This document shows, one piece after another, positions 24,026 through 32,562 of a DNA stretch of 64,000 nucleotides. Below the pieces are notes generated by a model. It had not been told where the DNA came from. It saw only the letters and a program-made list of their open reading frames with translations, and did no database searches. Every line of letters starts with the position of its first letter. Within the stretch, counting starts at the first letter, position 1. Source of the DNA: JAYPEY01 sp964519245 (GTDB lineage Bacteria; Verrucomicrobiota; Verrucomicrobiia; Limisphaerales; JAYPEY01). Position numbers and translations under genes: made by a program. Location: contig CAZFLK010000003.1 in NCBI GenBank assembly GCA_964519245.1, forward strand, positions 1-64,000, in the 5' to 3' direction.

Positions 24026-25141
24026 ATGAAAACAACGTTCCTTGCCGCCTTTCTTGCCCTGACTTCCGCCGCCGTCGCCGAACCGCAAACCGTTTATTTC
24101 GGCACGGGAGGCAAGGGAGCGAAAGGAATCTATCGTGGGACCTTTGACGCGGCTACCGGCAAACTGAGCCCTGTCGTTCTGGCTGCCGAGATTGGCTCTC
24201 CCGGCTTCCTGGCGGCGCATCCGGCGGGAGGGAAACTCTATGCGGTGGCCCGGTGGGGGAAATCAGCCGGCGTGGTTGGCTATGAGATCAAGCCGAAGGG
24301 TGCGTTGGTCGAGTTTGCCAAACAAGCGAATCCCGATGGCGGCGGCGCGCACATCGCGGTGCATCCCTCAGGCAGGTTCCTGCTCACGGCTCAATACGGC
24401 GGCGGTTCCACCGCGTTCTTTCCTTTGGATGACGATGGGAATCCCGGAAAACCGGTGGTTCATGAGCACGTGGGCGGCTCCGGCGTCGTCCCGCGGCGTC
24501 AGGATTCTCCTCATCCGCATTGGTGCGGATTTTCGCCGGATGCCAGCTATGCCTTCGTTCCGGACTTGGGCGCGGATCAGATCGTGATTTACAAGGTCGC
24601 CGAGGATCTGGCTTCGATCGCGCCCCATGGCATTGCGCGGTCGGTTCCCGGCGGCGGACCCCGGCACATGCGGTTCTCGGTCGATGGCAGGTTCATCTAC
24701 CTGCTCAATGAGCTGTCCCTTTCGGTGACGACCTTTGCCTGGGATGCCAAAGCCGGCGCGGCCACGCGCTTGAGCACAACCCCGTCGTTGAGTGAGGAGG
24801 CGAAGGCGGCAGAGTCGTTCAATTCCGCGGCGGAGATCCTGACGCATCCCAGCGGCAAGTTTGTCTATTCGTCGAATCGCGGCCACGATTCGGTGACGGT
24901 CTACAAGGCGGATCCTGCGACGGGCCGACTTGAGGTGATTCAGGTGCAGCCGATTCGGGGAGCGTTTCCGAGGAACATCAATCTTGATCCGACGGGCGGT
25001 TGGCTTCTGGCGGCCGGCGCGGACTCGGGAACCGTTGCGGCGCACCGGATCGATCCCGGGACGGGGAAGCTGACCTACCACCGTGGGGCGATCACCCAGG
25101 TTCCAGCTCCGATCTGCATTCTTTTCCCCAAGGCGCCGTAG
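24026..25141 (+). CDS. Lactonase-family seven-bladed propeller (6-phosphogluconolactonase-like)
   Basis: The start at MKTTFLAAFLALTSAAVA gives a signal peptide and 371 residues; an upstream in-frame ATG at 23990 adds only 12 residues. The propeller signatures are GTGGKGAKGIYRGTFDAATG at the start, PGFLAAHPAGGKLYAV, DSPHPHWCGFSPDASY, GGGPRHMRFSVDGRFIYLLN and GAFPRNINLDPTGGWLLAAG. This family opens sugar lactones. Export suggests action on periplasmic lactones rather than 6-phosphogluconolactone. The next 167 bases, up to 25308, hold no recognisable gene. Confidence 0.85.
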   Translation: MKTTFLAAFLALTSAAVAEPQTVYFGTGGKGAKGIYRGTFDAATGKLSPVVLAAEIGSPGFLAAHPAGGKLYAVARWGKSAGVVGYEIKPKGALVEFAKQANPDGGGAHIAVHPSGRFLLTAQYGGGSTAFFPLDDDGNPGKPVVHEHVGGSGVVPRRQDSPHPHWCGFSPDASYAFVPDLGADQIVIYKVAEDLASIAPHGIARSVPGGGPRHMRFSVDGRFIYLLNELSLSVTTFAWDAKAGAATRLSTTPSLSEEAKAAESFNSAAEILTHPSGKFVYSSNRGHDSVTVYKADPATGRLEVIQVQPIRGAFPRNINLDPTGGWLLAAGADSGTVAAHRIDPGTGKLTYHRGAITQVPAPICILFPKAP

Positions 25142-25308
25142 TCGGGAACTCAACATTGGCGCCACCCCGCTGCAAGAATAAGAGCCCCAGGCGCAAGCCC
25201 GCCCGGCTTTACCGAAACCATCCGGAAAACGTCCAAGGCAAAGAAGGCTTTGCCGGGGCTTAATCCGCCTCCGAAACCAACAACCGCCAGAAGGCGCGGA
25301 AAGAAGAA

Positions 25309-26691
25309 ATGAAACGGCTGACAATGACTCTTTGTGTCCTTCTTGCCTTTGTGGCTCAAGGCATGGGCGCGAGACCCAACTTCATCGTCATCTTCACCGA
25401 TGACCAGGGCTACGGCGACCTCGGTTGCTTCGGCGGCAAGCATGTCCACACGCCACGCATCGACCAGATGGCGAAGGAGGGAAGTCGGCTCACGAGCTTC
25501 TACGTGGCAGCTCCCGTCTGCACGCCTTCCCGGGCTGCGTTGATGACGGGCTGCTATCCGAAGCGCATCGACATGGCGACCGGTTCCAATTTTGGCGTGC
25601 TGCTTGCCGGCGATCCGAAAGGGCTCCATCCCAATGAGATCACCATTGCCGAAGTCCTGAAGGGCGCGGGCTACAAGACCGGGATCTTCGGCAAATGGCA
25701 CCTGGGTGACCAACCGGAGTTCCTTCCGACCCGGCAGGGGTTCGACGAGTATTTCGGCATCCCGTTCAGCCATGACATTCATCCTTTCCATCCGCGGCAG
25801 GACCGGTTCCAATTTCCGCCCCTGGCGCTGTTGGATCAGGAGACGGTCATCGAGATGGATCCGGACGCCGATTACCTGACCAAGCGGCTCACCGAACGGG
25901 CCGTGTCGTTCATCAAGAGAAACAAAGACGAACCGTTCTTCCTCTACCTGCCGCATCCGATTCCCCACAAACCGCTCCACGTCTCGCCGCCTTTCATGAA
26001 GAGCGTCGAACCGGGCATCAGGGCCCAGTTGAAGAAGGAAGACGGCAACATCGATTACCGGACCCGCGACAAACTCTTCCGCCAGGCCATCGCCGAGATC
26101 GACTGGTCCGTCGGCCGTGTCCTCGACACCTTGAAGGCGGAAGGCATCGACGAGAACACCTTCGTTCTCTTCACTTCCGACAATGGGCCTGCCGTCGGCA
26201 AGGCGGGCCCGCTGCGGGGCAAGAAGGGAAGCACGTTTGAAGGCGGCATGCGCGAAGCCACCGTCGTTCGTTGGCCCGGCAGGATCCCCGCGGGCGAAGA
26301 CAATGACGAACTCATCACTGCCATGGACCTGCTGCCCACCTTTGCCCGGCTCGCCGGCGCCGGCATTCCGACGGATCGGGTCATCGACGGCAAGGACGTC
26401 TGGCCCGTGTTGGAGGGCAAAGCCAAGACCCCGCACGACAGGTTTTTCTACCATCGCGGCAATGAGCTCAAGGCCGTGAGGTCAGGGAACTGGAAGCTCC
26501 ACGCGAACAAGGGCAAGCCCACGGCGTTGTTCAACCTGGAAAGCGACGTCGGTGAGAAGCAGAATGTTCTCAAGGCCAACCCGAAGGTGGCGGCGAGGCT
26601 CGGGGGCTATCTGAAGGATTTCGCCGAGGATATTGCCAGAAACCATCGTCCCGCCGCCTTTGTGAAGAACGCCCGCCCGCCTTCCAGGTAG
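25309..26691 (+). CDS. Secreted arylsulfatase-family enzyme
   Basis: 460 residues with a short signal peptide (LTMTLCVLLAFVAQGMGA). Metal-binding NFIVIFTDDQGYGDLGCFGG and the formylglycine site VCTPSRAALMTG are intact, as are GIFGKWHLGDQPEFLPTRQG and TSDNGPA. It belongs to the large sulfatase family (S1) and probably desulfates polysaccharide fragments; the subfamily cannot be told by eye. It closes the plus-strand sugar block and is convergent with dnaA, 43 bases away. The signal-peptide DNA resembles the ctttgtg-type repeat seen near 7.6 kb. Confidence 0.9.
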   Translation: MKRLTMTLCVLLAFVAQGMGARPNFIVIFTDDQGYGDLGCFGGKHVHTPRIDQMAKEGSRLTSFYVAAPVCTPSRAALMTGCYPKRIDMATGSNFGVLLAGDPKGLHPNEITIAEVLKGAGYKTGIFGKWHLGDQPEFLPTRQGFDEYFGIPFSHDIHPFHPRQDRFQFPPLALLDQETVIEMDPDADYLTKRLTERAVSFIKRNKDEPFFLYLPHPIPHKPLHVSPPFMKSVEPGIRAQLKKEDGNIDYRTRDKLFRQAIAEIDWSVGRVLDTLKAEGIDENTFVLFTSDNGPAVGKAGPLRGKKGSTFEGGMREATVVRWPGRIPAGEDNDELITAMDLLPTFARLAGAGIPTDRVIDGKDVWPVLEGKAKTPHDRFFYHRGNELKAVRSGNWKLHANKGKPTALFNLESDVGEKQNVLKANPKVAARLGGYLKDFAEDIARNHRPAAFVKNARPPSR

Positions 26692-26734
26692 CGGTGTGGA
26701 GGGGGCGAAGCCCGCCCCACGCAAACTGCCTCCC

Positions 26735-28138
26735 TCAGCGCATCAGCTGCGTCTCGAGGTAGCTGACCTTTTGCCGGACATTGTCATCGACCGACATGCG
26801 GTCTTTCACGAGCTTGCAGGCGTGCATGACCGTGCCGTGGTCGCGACCGCCGAAAGCGTCGCCAATCGAACTGAGGGAGTTGCCGGTCAGATGACGCGCG
26901 AGATACATGGCGATCTGACGGGGAAAGGCGATGTTCTCCGGACGACGGCGGCTGGTCATGTCGCCAAGACGCAGGTCGAAGTGTTCCGCCACCCGTTTCT
27001 GTATGCCCTCGATGGTGACGGTGTGCTTGCTTTCCTCATGGAGAATGGGGTGCAGCAGTTTCTCGACGCTCTCGAGTGTGAGCGTCGAGCCGTCCATCTC
27101 GCTCATCTTGGCGTGGGCGACGACCCGGGTGAGAGCGCCTTCGAGGCGGCGGATGTTGGCCCGGATGTGGTTGGCCAGGAAGTCGAGAACCTCCTCGGGC
27201 AGGTTCGCGTTGATCATGGCGGCCTTCTTCCGAAGGATGGCGAGCCGGACCTCGATGTCCGGCGGCTGCAGGTCGGCGACCATGCCCCACTCAAAGCGTG
27301 AGACAAGCCGATGCTCGAGGTTCTGGATCTCGTTGGACGGGCGATCGCAGGTCAGAACGATCTGCTTGTGCGCCTCGTGCAGGGCGTTGAACGTATGGAA
27401 GAACTCCTCCTGAATCCGCTCCTTGCCGGCGAGGAACTGGATGTCGTCGATCAGCAGCACATCCGTTTGGCGGTAGCGTCGGCGAAACTGGGTCAGTTTG
27501 TTGTTCTGCAGCGCTTCGATGTATTCATTGGTGAAGCGCTCGGAGGAAAGGTAGGTGACGCGTGCGCGCTTGCGGTGCGCCGTGACGTATTGGCCGATGG
27601 CGTGAAGCAGGTGGGTCTTGCCCAAGCCCACGCCGCTGTAGAGGAAGAGCGGGTTGTAGGCCTTGCCCGGAGATTGGGCCACGGCGACTGCCGCAGCGTG
27701 CGCCATCTTGTTGTTCTCGCCGATGATGAACGAGTCGAAGGTGTTGTTGGGATTGAAGCTCAACTCGCCGTTGGTCGCCGGCTTGGCGGCGGCTGCCGGC
27801 TCGGGTTGAGGCTTCGCAGCGGGAGTGAAAATCTTCTCCTCCGCCTTTTCCGGTTTGATCGCGGTGGGAGTCGGCTTGTCTTCGGGCGCCGACACGGTGA
27901 AGACCACCTTGAGTCGCCGGCCGGTGACAAAGGCCAGGACGTCACCCAGAAGGCTCAGGTAATTGTCGCTCAACCAGACGACACAGAAGTCGTTGGCCAC
28001 GGCAAGGGTGAACGTGTCTTCGGTCGCGGAAACGGCCTGAATGGGGGCGAACCAGAGCTCGTAGAGGTCATTCTTGAGCATGTCACCCAGTTTCTCCTGG
28101 GCCGTCCGCCAGATCGATTCCGCCGATTCCTTCGTCAT
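26735..28138 (-). CDS. dnaA: Chromosomal replication initiator DnaA
   Basis: 467 residues from MTKESAESIWRTAQEKLG; AAGGGA six bases upstream supports this ATG over in-frame starts at 28156 and 28171. Domains in order: N-terminal domain I (DLYELWFAPIQAV), a low-complexity linker rich in Pro/Ala (about 115-140), AAA+ core with NTFDSFIIGENNKMAHAAAV, Walker A GVGLGKTHLLHAIG and Walker B VLLIDDIQFLAGKERIQEEF, and the C-terminal DNA-binding signature GRDHGTVMHACKLV. It opens the origin by binding DnaA boxes. The 520 bases upstream hold two DnaA-box-like sites. Confidence 0.97.
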   Translation of the reverse strand: MTKESAESIWRTAQEKLGDMLKNDLYELWFAPIQAVSATEDTFTLAVANDFCVVWLSDNYLSLLGDVLAFVTGRRLKVVFTVSAPEDKPTPTAIKPEKAEEKIFTPAAKPQPEPAAAAKPATNGELSFNPNNTFDSFIIGENNKMAHAAAVAVAQSPGKAYNPLFLYSGVGLGKTHLLHAIGQYVTAHRKRARVTYLSSERFTNEYIEALQNNKLTQFRRRYRQTDVLLIDDIQFLAGKERIQEEFFHTFNALHEAHKQIVLTCDRPSNEIQNLEHRLVSRFEWGMVADLQPPDIEVRLAILRKKAAMINANLPEEVLDFLANHIRANIRRLEGALTRVVAHAKMSEMDGSTLTLESVEKLLHPILHEESKHTVTIEGIQKRVAEHFDLRLGDMTSRRRPENIAFPRQIAMYLARHLTGNSLSSIGDAFGGRDHGTVMHACKLVKDRMSVDDNVRQKVSYLETQLMR

Positions 28139-28660
28139 GTCATTTCCCTTCGTCATCTTGACACAATTCACAAACTTATTCGCCCGCTTCCGTCACGCTG
28201 TTGTAACTTTGCTTTTCTCAGTCAGTTACGCAGAAAATCCAACCCGATCTCAGTCGCCGACGGCTTTCATCAGACCACACGGACAACCTTTATTGAATCG
28301 TGCAATATGTTGAAAGTCAACGACTTGTGGGAGATGATACAACCTGTCTCCCGGCCGCCTCAGGCACGCCTTCCGAGGCCATGTCCTGCGGGATGCCCAA
28401 CGTTTTAGGGCGCCGGTCAAGTGTCGGCCACCCCAAGCTGTTGGAAGTTCTTCGCAGGTTATTCACAATTGTCGTCAAGGTGAGTTTCAGCCTTTGTTCC
28501 CAATGGTTTTCTTGATTCTGAGAAACGAGAAATTGATGGAGGAAAGCTGTTCCCGAGGCGCTTGTCCACAATGGGCGCTGAGCGGCTGCGAAGCCGATGC
28601 CAGCGACCGCGGAGTGCGCCGGGGCGGCGAGGCGGCGAGGCGGCGAGGCGGAGCGGACCG
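28139..28660. other. Non-coding region between dnaA and glnB, candidate oriC
   Basis: No convincing gene lies here. Two sequences resemble DnaA boxes on the same strand: TTATTCACA at 28459-28467 and TTGTCCACA at 28562-28570. AT-rich patches occur nearby, for example around 28480-28550 and 28180-28230. Its position just upstream of dnaA is a classic origin site, but only two boxes are seen and no skew was computed. Moderate-to-low confidence. Confidence 0.4.
28623..28650. repeat. 8-bp tandem repeat GGCGGCGA, about 3.5 copies
   Basis: Three perfect copies of GGCGGCGA run from 28623 to 28646, followed by a partial fourth. The array begins 11 bases beyond the 3' end of glnB. It is probably a slippage-prone microsatellite with no obvious role. 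Confidence 0.8.
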
Positions 28661-28999
28661 TCAAACGGCCTGTTCGTCCGTCTCTTCCGTGCGGATGCGC
28701 AAGGCTCCTTCGACGGGCAGGACGAAGATCTTGCCGTCGCCGATCTTGCCGGTCTTGGCGCTGGCGGCGATGACCTTGATGGCGTCCTCGACCTTGGAAT
28801 CAGCCACGACAATCTCGATCTTCGTCTTGGGGAGGAAATCGACGACATACTCGCTGCCGCGGTAGATTTCAGTGTGCCCTTTCTGCCGACCGAAACCCTT
28901 CACCTCGGTAGTGGTCATGCCTTCGACGCCTACGTCGCGGAGGGCTTCCTTCACTTCGTCGAGTTTGAACGGCTTGATGATGGCTTCGATCTTTTTCAT
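28661..28999 (-). CDS. glnB: Nitrogen regulatory protein PII
   Basis: 112 residues, the standard length. MKKIEAIIKPFKLDEVKEAL, the T-loop GSEYVVDFLPK with the uridylylation Tyr51, KIEIVVAD, and the C-terminal signature GKIGDGKIFVLPVEGALRIR are all present. PII senses 2-oxoglutarate and ATP/ADP and regulates ammonium transport and glutamine synthetase. No amtB or glnA is adjacent, so glnB versus glnK cannot be decided. It is a single-gene unit between the possible origin and a radical-SAM remnant. Confidence 0.95.
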   Translation of the reverse strand: MKKIEAIIKPFKLDEVKEALRDVGVEGMTTTEVKGFGRQKGHTEIYRGSEYVVDFLPKTKIEIVVADSKVEDAIKVIAASAKTGKIGDGKIFVLPVEGALRIRTEETDEQAV

Positions 29000-29081
29000 G
29001 GCTTTTGGGAGACTGCGGCACGCATGGTAGCATTCGCCCTTTGCGTGTAAACAGAGAACCTGTCGCGGACCGCTATTTTGT

Positions 29082-29453
29082 CGTTTTGACCGGGGCGGTG
29101 CGTCGGATGTCTTCGACGATGTTCGGGACTTTGTCCGTGAATCAGGACTCTACGAGGCGCAGATCACCTTCCTGACCGCATTTCCCGGAACGCCGCTGAT
29201 CGAAGAGATGCGGCGTGAAGGCAGGCTGTTGCATGACGGGGAGTGGGACCGGTGCACCTTGTTCGATCCCAACGTGCAGCCGCGCGGAATGAGCATGGCC
29301 GAGTTGAGGGGCGGATTCCTGAACCTTGCCAGGACATTGTATTCCCGGGAGGAGACGGATGCGCGAAGGCAGGGTTTCAAGCGCCGTTTGCGCGAGTCGC
29401 CCCATTTCGGAAAGCGCGTCCGGCGGGGCGCGCCTGAGGAGTTTGCGGCCTGA
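29082..29453 (+). pseudogene. 3' remnant of a B12-binding radical SAM protein gene
   Basis: A frame open from 29031 to a TGA at 29451 reads VFDDVRDFVRESGLYEAQIT, then FLTAFPGTPLIEEM, REGRLLHDGEWDRCTLFD and PRGMSMAELRGGF. This is the C-terminal part of B12-binding-domain radical SAM enzymes of the HpnP-like group (typically LTAFPGTPLY, REGRLL, WDxCTLFDVxxxP, MSVEEL). The cobalamin domain and CxxxCxxC cluster motif are missing, since the 5' side runs into the glnB promoter. No plausible start exists, so it is probably a deletion remnant. Confidence 0.65.
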
Positions 29454-29477
29454 GGGCCGATGAACCGCATCCCCGAC

Positions 29478-30659
29478 TCACCGGGCGTCGGGAGCGGGCT
29501 CGGTGTCCGTCGATTCGGCGGCCTTGCCGGACTTCTTGGGGTCATCCTTGGCCCGGATGGGGAGGCTGTCCGCAAACTTGTCCAGATCCGCGCGCTTGAA
29601 GGTTCCGGGTGACAGGCGGGTCCGCTTCATTTCATCCGCATTGAGCTCGGCGATGGCGCGGGGCGTCTGCACGACGTAAGGCGTGACGAAGATCAGCAGC
29701 TCCGTCTTGATGTCTTCCTTGATCCGGCGTCGAAAGGGCAGTCCCAGCAGCGGGATGTCGCCGAGGATCGGCACCTTGCGGGTGGTCTCCACCTTGTTGT
29801 TCTCCATCAGGCCGCCAATGACCACGGTCTGGCCATGGGCGGTCACGACGACCGTCTCGGCCGAACGTTTGTTGATCACCGGCGCGTCCGCGCTGCCGGA
29901 AATGGCCACGGTTTGTTCACCGATCGAGGAGATTTCCGGCGCCACGATCATCTCGACCAGCCCGTCTTCAGAGATGAAGGGGGTGACGCGCAAGATGATG
30001 CCGACCTCGTCGTACTGCACGGTGTTGATGATGTTGCCCAGGGTGTCGGTGCGCGAGTTGGTGACAAAGGGGACCTCCTGACCGATCAGGATCACCGCCT
30101 CCTGGTTGTTGCGTGTCAGAATGGAGGGACGGGAAAGGATTTCCGTCTCGCCCGCCTCCTGGATGGCCCGCAGCGTCGCAGTGAAGTCGCTCGTGGTGAG
30201 CGTGTAGAGCCCGCCTGTGCCGGCGTTGCCGATCAGCTGGCCGGCGGGGCCGAACATCGTCGAGGCGGCGCCCGTGTCGGAGCCGCTGTTGAACGTGTGA
30301 TTGAACAGGCCCTCGATCCCGATGTCCGAGTTGTTTCGATGGGTCACTTCCATGAAGACGACCTTGATCAGCACCTGCGGTTTCGGCTGATCAAGCGCTT
30401 CAATCACCTGCTTGATGTGCTCGTTGGTTTCCTCGTCCGAGATGATGATGACGCGGCGCGTCTCGGGATCCACTGAGATCATGGCCTCGCCCACCATGCC
30501 GTTGCTGTAGTATTGCTGGCGATTGGCGGAGGAGCCGGTTCCGCCGCCGCCGCCGCCGCCGAAGCCGCCGCGTTGGGCCAAGGCGGTCTGCGAGGCGGCC
30601 AGCGTCGCCGCGAGGCCGGCAATTGCGGCCCAAATCTGTGGTTTCCCTGTGAGTCTCAT
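29478..30659 (-). CDS. gspD: Split secretin, part C: last half N-domain plus secretin barrel
   Basis: 393 residues with its own signal peptide (IWAAIAGLAATLAASQTALA) followed by a Gly-rich run. Residues about 60-95 are only the second half of a secretin N-domain (ISVDPETRRVIIISDEETNE, then HIKQVIEALDQPKPQVLIKV). The full outer-membrane secretin domain follows (VFMEVTHRN, SRPSILTRNNQEAVILIGQE, VGIILRVTPFISEDG, VVIGGLMENNKVETTRKVPI, LLIFVTPYVV). No N0, N1 or other complete N-domain is encoded. The missing domains are in the two genes upstream. It forms the T2SS outer-membrane channel and is last in the gsp operon. Confidence 0.85.
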   Translation of the reverse strand: MRLTGKPQIWAAIAGLAATLAASQTALAQRGGFGGGGGGGTGSSANRQQYYSNGMVGEAMISVDPETRRVIIISDEETNEHIKQVIEALDQPKPQVLIKVVFMEVTHRNNSDIGIEGLFNHTFNSGSDTGAASTMFGPAGQLIGNAGTGGLYTLTTSDFTATLRAIQEAGETEILSRPSILTRNNQEAVILIGQEVPFVTNSRTDTLGNIINTVQYDEVGIILRVTPFISEDGLVEMIVAPEISSIGEQTVAISGSADAPVINKRSAETVVVTAHGQTVVIGGLMENNKVETTRKVPILGDIPLLGLPFRRRIKEDIKTELLIFVTPYVVQTPRAIAELNADEMKRTRLSPGTFKRADLDKFADSLPIRAKDDPKKSGKAAESTDTEPAPDAR

Positions 30660-30713
30660 GAAATGGATGGGTCTGGTTGGTGAACGGATGGGTCAGGAGC
30701 CGTGATTCAATCT

Positions 30714-31499
30714 TCAACGCCCGAAGGCGCCGCCGCCGCCGCCGCCGGCTCGTCCGGCAGCTCCCTGGGTGGCGCCGGCGTTGCCGAAGGTCCCCGCGCG
30801 CTGGGTCAGCGCGCTGGTGTTGTTCTGCGTCTGGGAGCGGGCGGAACGGGAATTTTGCCCCTCGAACATGGCTCGCAGGACCTCCTGCACGTTGTTGACG
30901 TCCGCGTGCTCCAGGGTGTAGGTGAACACCTGTTGTCGCTTCGAGCTGCTGACGTCGAGCTGTTGGATCATCTGAGCGATCTGGTCCATCATTTGGCGCG
31001 GCGCGCTGACAATGATCGAAGTGGAGCGGGGGTCGGGCACGGCGACGACGCGTTGGTTGCTGCGCAGGGCCTCTTGACTGCCGCCGCTTCGGCCTCCGAA
31101 GAAGAAAGGCACGCGGAATCCGGGAGACTGCTGGTTGGAGTTGGCCTGTTGCTCGCTGAACAGTTGGCTCAACACCTCGGACATCTCGGTGGGATCCGCA
31201 TTCTTCAGGGGGAAGACGCGGACTTCGGTCACGTCGTCGACGTTGGAGTCGATCTGCCCGATCAGCGCCTGGATCTCGTTGTGGATGTTGGTGGAGGCGA
31301 TCACGATGACCGAGTTCGAGCGTTCATCCGCGACGGCGACGACCTGCGAGGATTGTCGCTGGACGGAGGAGGTGCCGGTGCGTCCGCTCATCATGCGGCG
31401 GAACATCTCGGATCGATCCTGGGCGGCGAGGTTGGCTGCGAAGGCAAGGCAAAGCAAGGTCGCGAGCAGCGTGAAAGCGCGTTTTTTGTTGGTATTCAT
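30714..31499 (-). CDS. gspD: Split secretin, part B: central N-domains
   Basis: 261 residues with a signal peptide (FTLLATLLCLAFAANLAAQ). It opens with the second half of one N-domain (VVAVADERSNSVIVIASTNI, NEIQALIGQID). A complete N-domain follows (VRVFPLKNADPTEMSEVLSQ to RVVAVPDPRSTSIIVSAPRQ and DQIAQMIQQLD). It then gives the first half of another (FTYTLEHADVNNVQEVLRAM) and ends in a Gly-rich tail. It therefore fits exactly between part A and part C. There is no barrel domain. Spacers of 48 and 54 bases separate it from its neighbours, so a sequencing frameshift cannot explain the split. Confidence 0.8.
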   Translation of the reverse strand: MNTNKKRAFTLLATLLCLAFAANLAAQDRSEMFRRMMSGRTGTSSVQRQSSQVVAVADERSNSVIVIASTNIHNEIQALIGQIDSNVDDVTEVRVFPLKNADPTEMSEVLSQLFSEQQANSNQQSPGFRVPFFFGGRSGGSQEALRSNQRVVAVPDPRSTSIIVSAPRQMMDQIAQMIQQLDVSSSKRQQVFTYTLEHADVNNVQEVLRAMFEGQNSRSARSQTQNNTSALTQRAGTFGNAGATQGAAGRAGGGGGGAFGR

Positions 31500-31547
31500 C
31501 GGGAGTCTGGGTTGAGCGTAAGTCTTAATTCGTAAGTTTCAGCTGGA

Positions 31548-32513
31548 TCAGCGTCCGCGCCCGCCGGAGCGTCCTCCGCCCGGAGCGCCGCCGAAGCGGC
31601 TTGTCCCCCCGCCGAAGCGGCTGCTGCCGCCGCTGCCGAAGCGGCTGCTGGAGGAGCTGCTGCGCCCGCTGGAGGCGCCGCCGGAGAACAACTGGGAAAT
31701 GATTTCGGCCGCGTCGGTGGCGGACGCATTGGTGAGCGGGTAGACCCTGATGGTTGAAATGTCCGAGATGGTGGTGTCGAGAGCGCGGACGATCTCGGCC
31801 ATGCGTCGGATGTTCTTCTGGGAGTCCGTGATGATCAACGCGTTGGAGGTCTGGCTGGCGGACATGGAGGCGGATTCGGGCAACAGTCCCTCAAGGATGC
31901 CGGTGAGTTCCTGGGCGTTGGCGTAACGCACCGGAATGATCTGGGTGACAACCTTGTCGCTCATCGGAATGTTTTCCGGGTTGTTGTCGCTGATGACCGG
32001 GATGTTCTTGTACTTCACGTCGCTCACATTGTAGATGACGAGTGTGTCACCCTCGCGGACGGCGGCGTAGCCCTTCTTGTAGAGGACGGTGTTCAGCAAC
32101 TCCACCACCTGGGAGCGGGTCAGCGGCTGCAGACTGACGACGGAAATCTCGCCGCTGACATTGGCGTCGTAGACAACGGAGAATCCGGCGGATTCACTGA
32201 GGTAGCTGAGCACCGCCTTGATGGACTCATTCTCGAAGTTGAGCGTGATGTTCGCGGGTTCGTTGGCGGCCGGGCGCATGCCGAGGGAGCCGCCGCGCGG
32301 ACCGCCGAAGCCGCCGCGAAGCCCGCGCTCGGCGGAGGGCTGCTGCGGCGCCGGCTGGGTCGCCTGCTGCGCGTTCTGCTGCGCGAAATTGGAAATTCCC
32401 GGGGCTTTCTGTTCGGCGGGCGTCGTCGGTTTCGGGTTGGCCTGATCCTGCGCGTTTGCGGCGAGGACGCCGAGTGACAGGGCCGCGAGGAAGGTGGTGA
32501 TTGGGGTTCTCAT
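31548..32513 (-). CDS. gspD: Split secretin, part A: N0, N1 and first half of the next N-domain
   Basis: The start MRTPITTFLAALSLGVLAAN gives a signal peptide and 321 residues; the longer frame upstream lacks one. After a Gln/Pro/Arg-rich linker come N0 (ITLNFENESIKAVLSYLSES, VSGEISVVSLQPLTRSQVVE, LVIYN; about 88-170) and N1 (VVTQIIPVRYANAQELTGIL, TSNALIITDSQKNIRRMAEI). Next is the first half only of a further N-domain (IRVYPLTNASATDAAEIISQ) and a Ser/Gly-rich tail. N0 normally contacts GspC, whose candidate gene lies 49 bases upstream. Confidence 0.8.
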   Translation of the reverse strand: MRTPITTFLAALSLGVLAANAQDQANPKPTTPAEQKAPGISNFAQQNAQQATQPAPQQPSAERGLRGGFGGPRGGSLGMRPAANEPANITLNFENESIKAVLSYLSESAGFSVVYDANVSGEISVVSLQPLTRSQVVELLNTVLYKKGYAAVREGDTLVIYNVSDVKYKNIPVISDNNPENIPMSDKVVTQIIPVRYANAQELTGILEGLLPESASMSASQTSNALIITDSQKNIRRMAEIVRALDTTISDISTIRVYPLTNASATDAAEIISQLFSGGASSGRSSSSSSRFGSGGSSRFGGGTSRFGGAPGGGRSGGRGR

Positions 32514-32562
32514 CTGGTATCCAGGGGGTTCTATTGCGGTCGGTGGATGATGGTCGGCGCGT

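Noticed and set aside
26696..27301. Plus-strand ORF of 201 codons at the 3' end of dnaA
   Set aside because: Antisense to the DnaA DNA-binding domain and without family resemblance.
29478..32513. Sequencing frameshifts as the cause of the three-part secretin
   Set aside because: Each part has its own start and signal peptide, stop codons are followed by 48-54 untranslated bases, and both breaks fall at the same structural loop.
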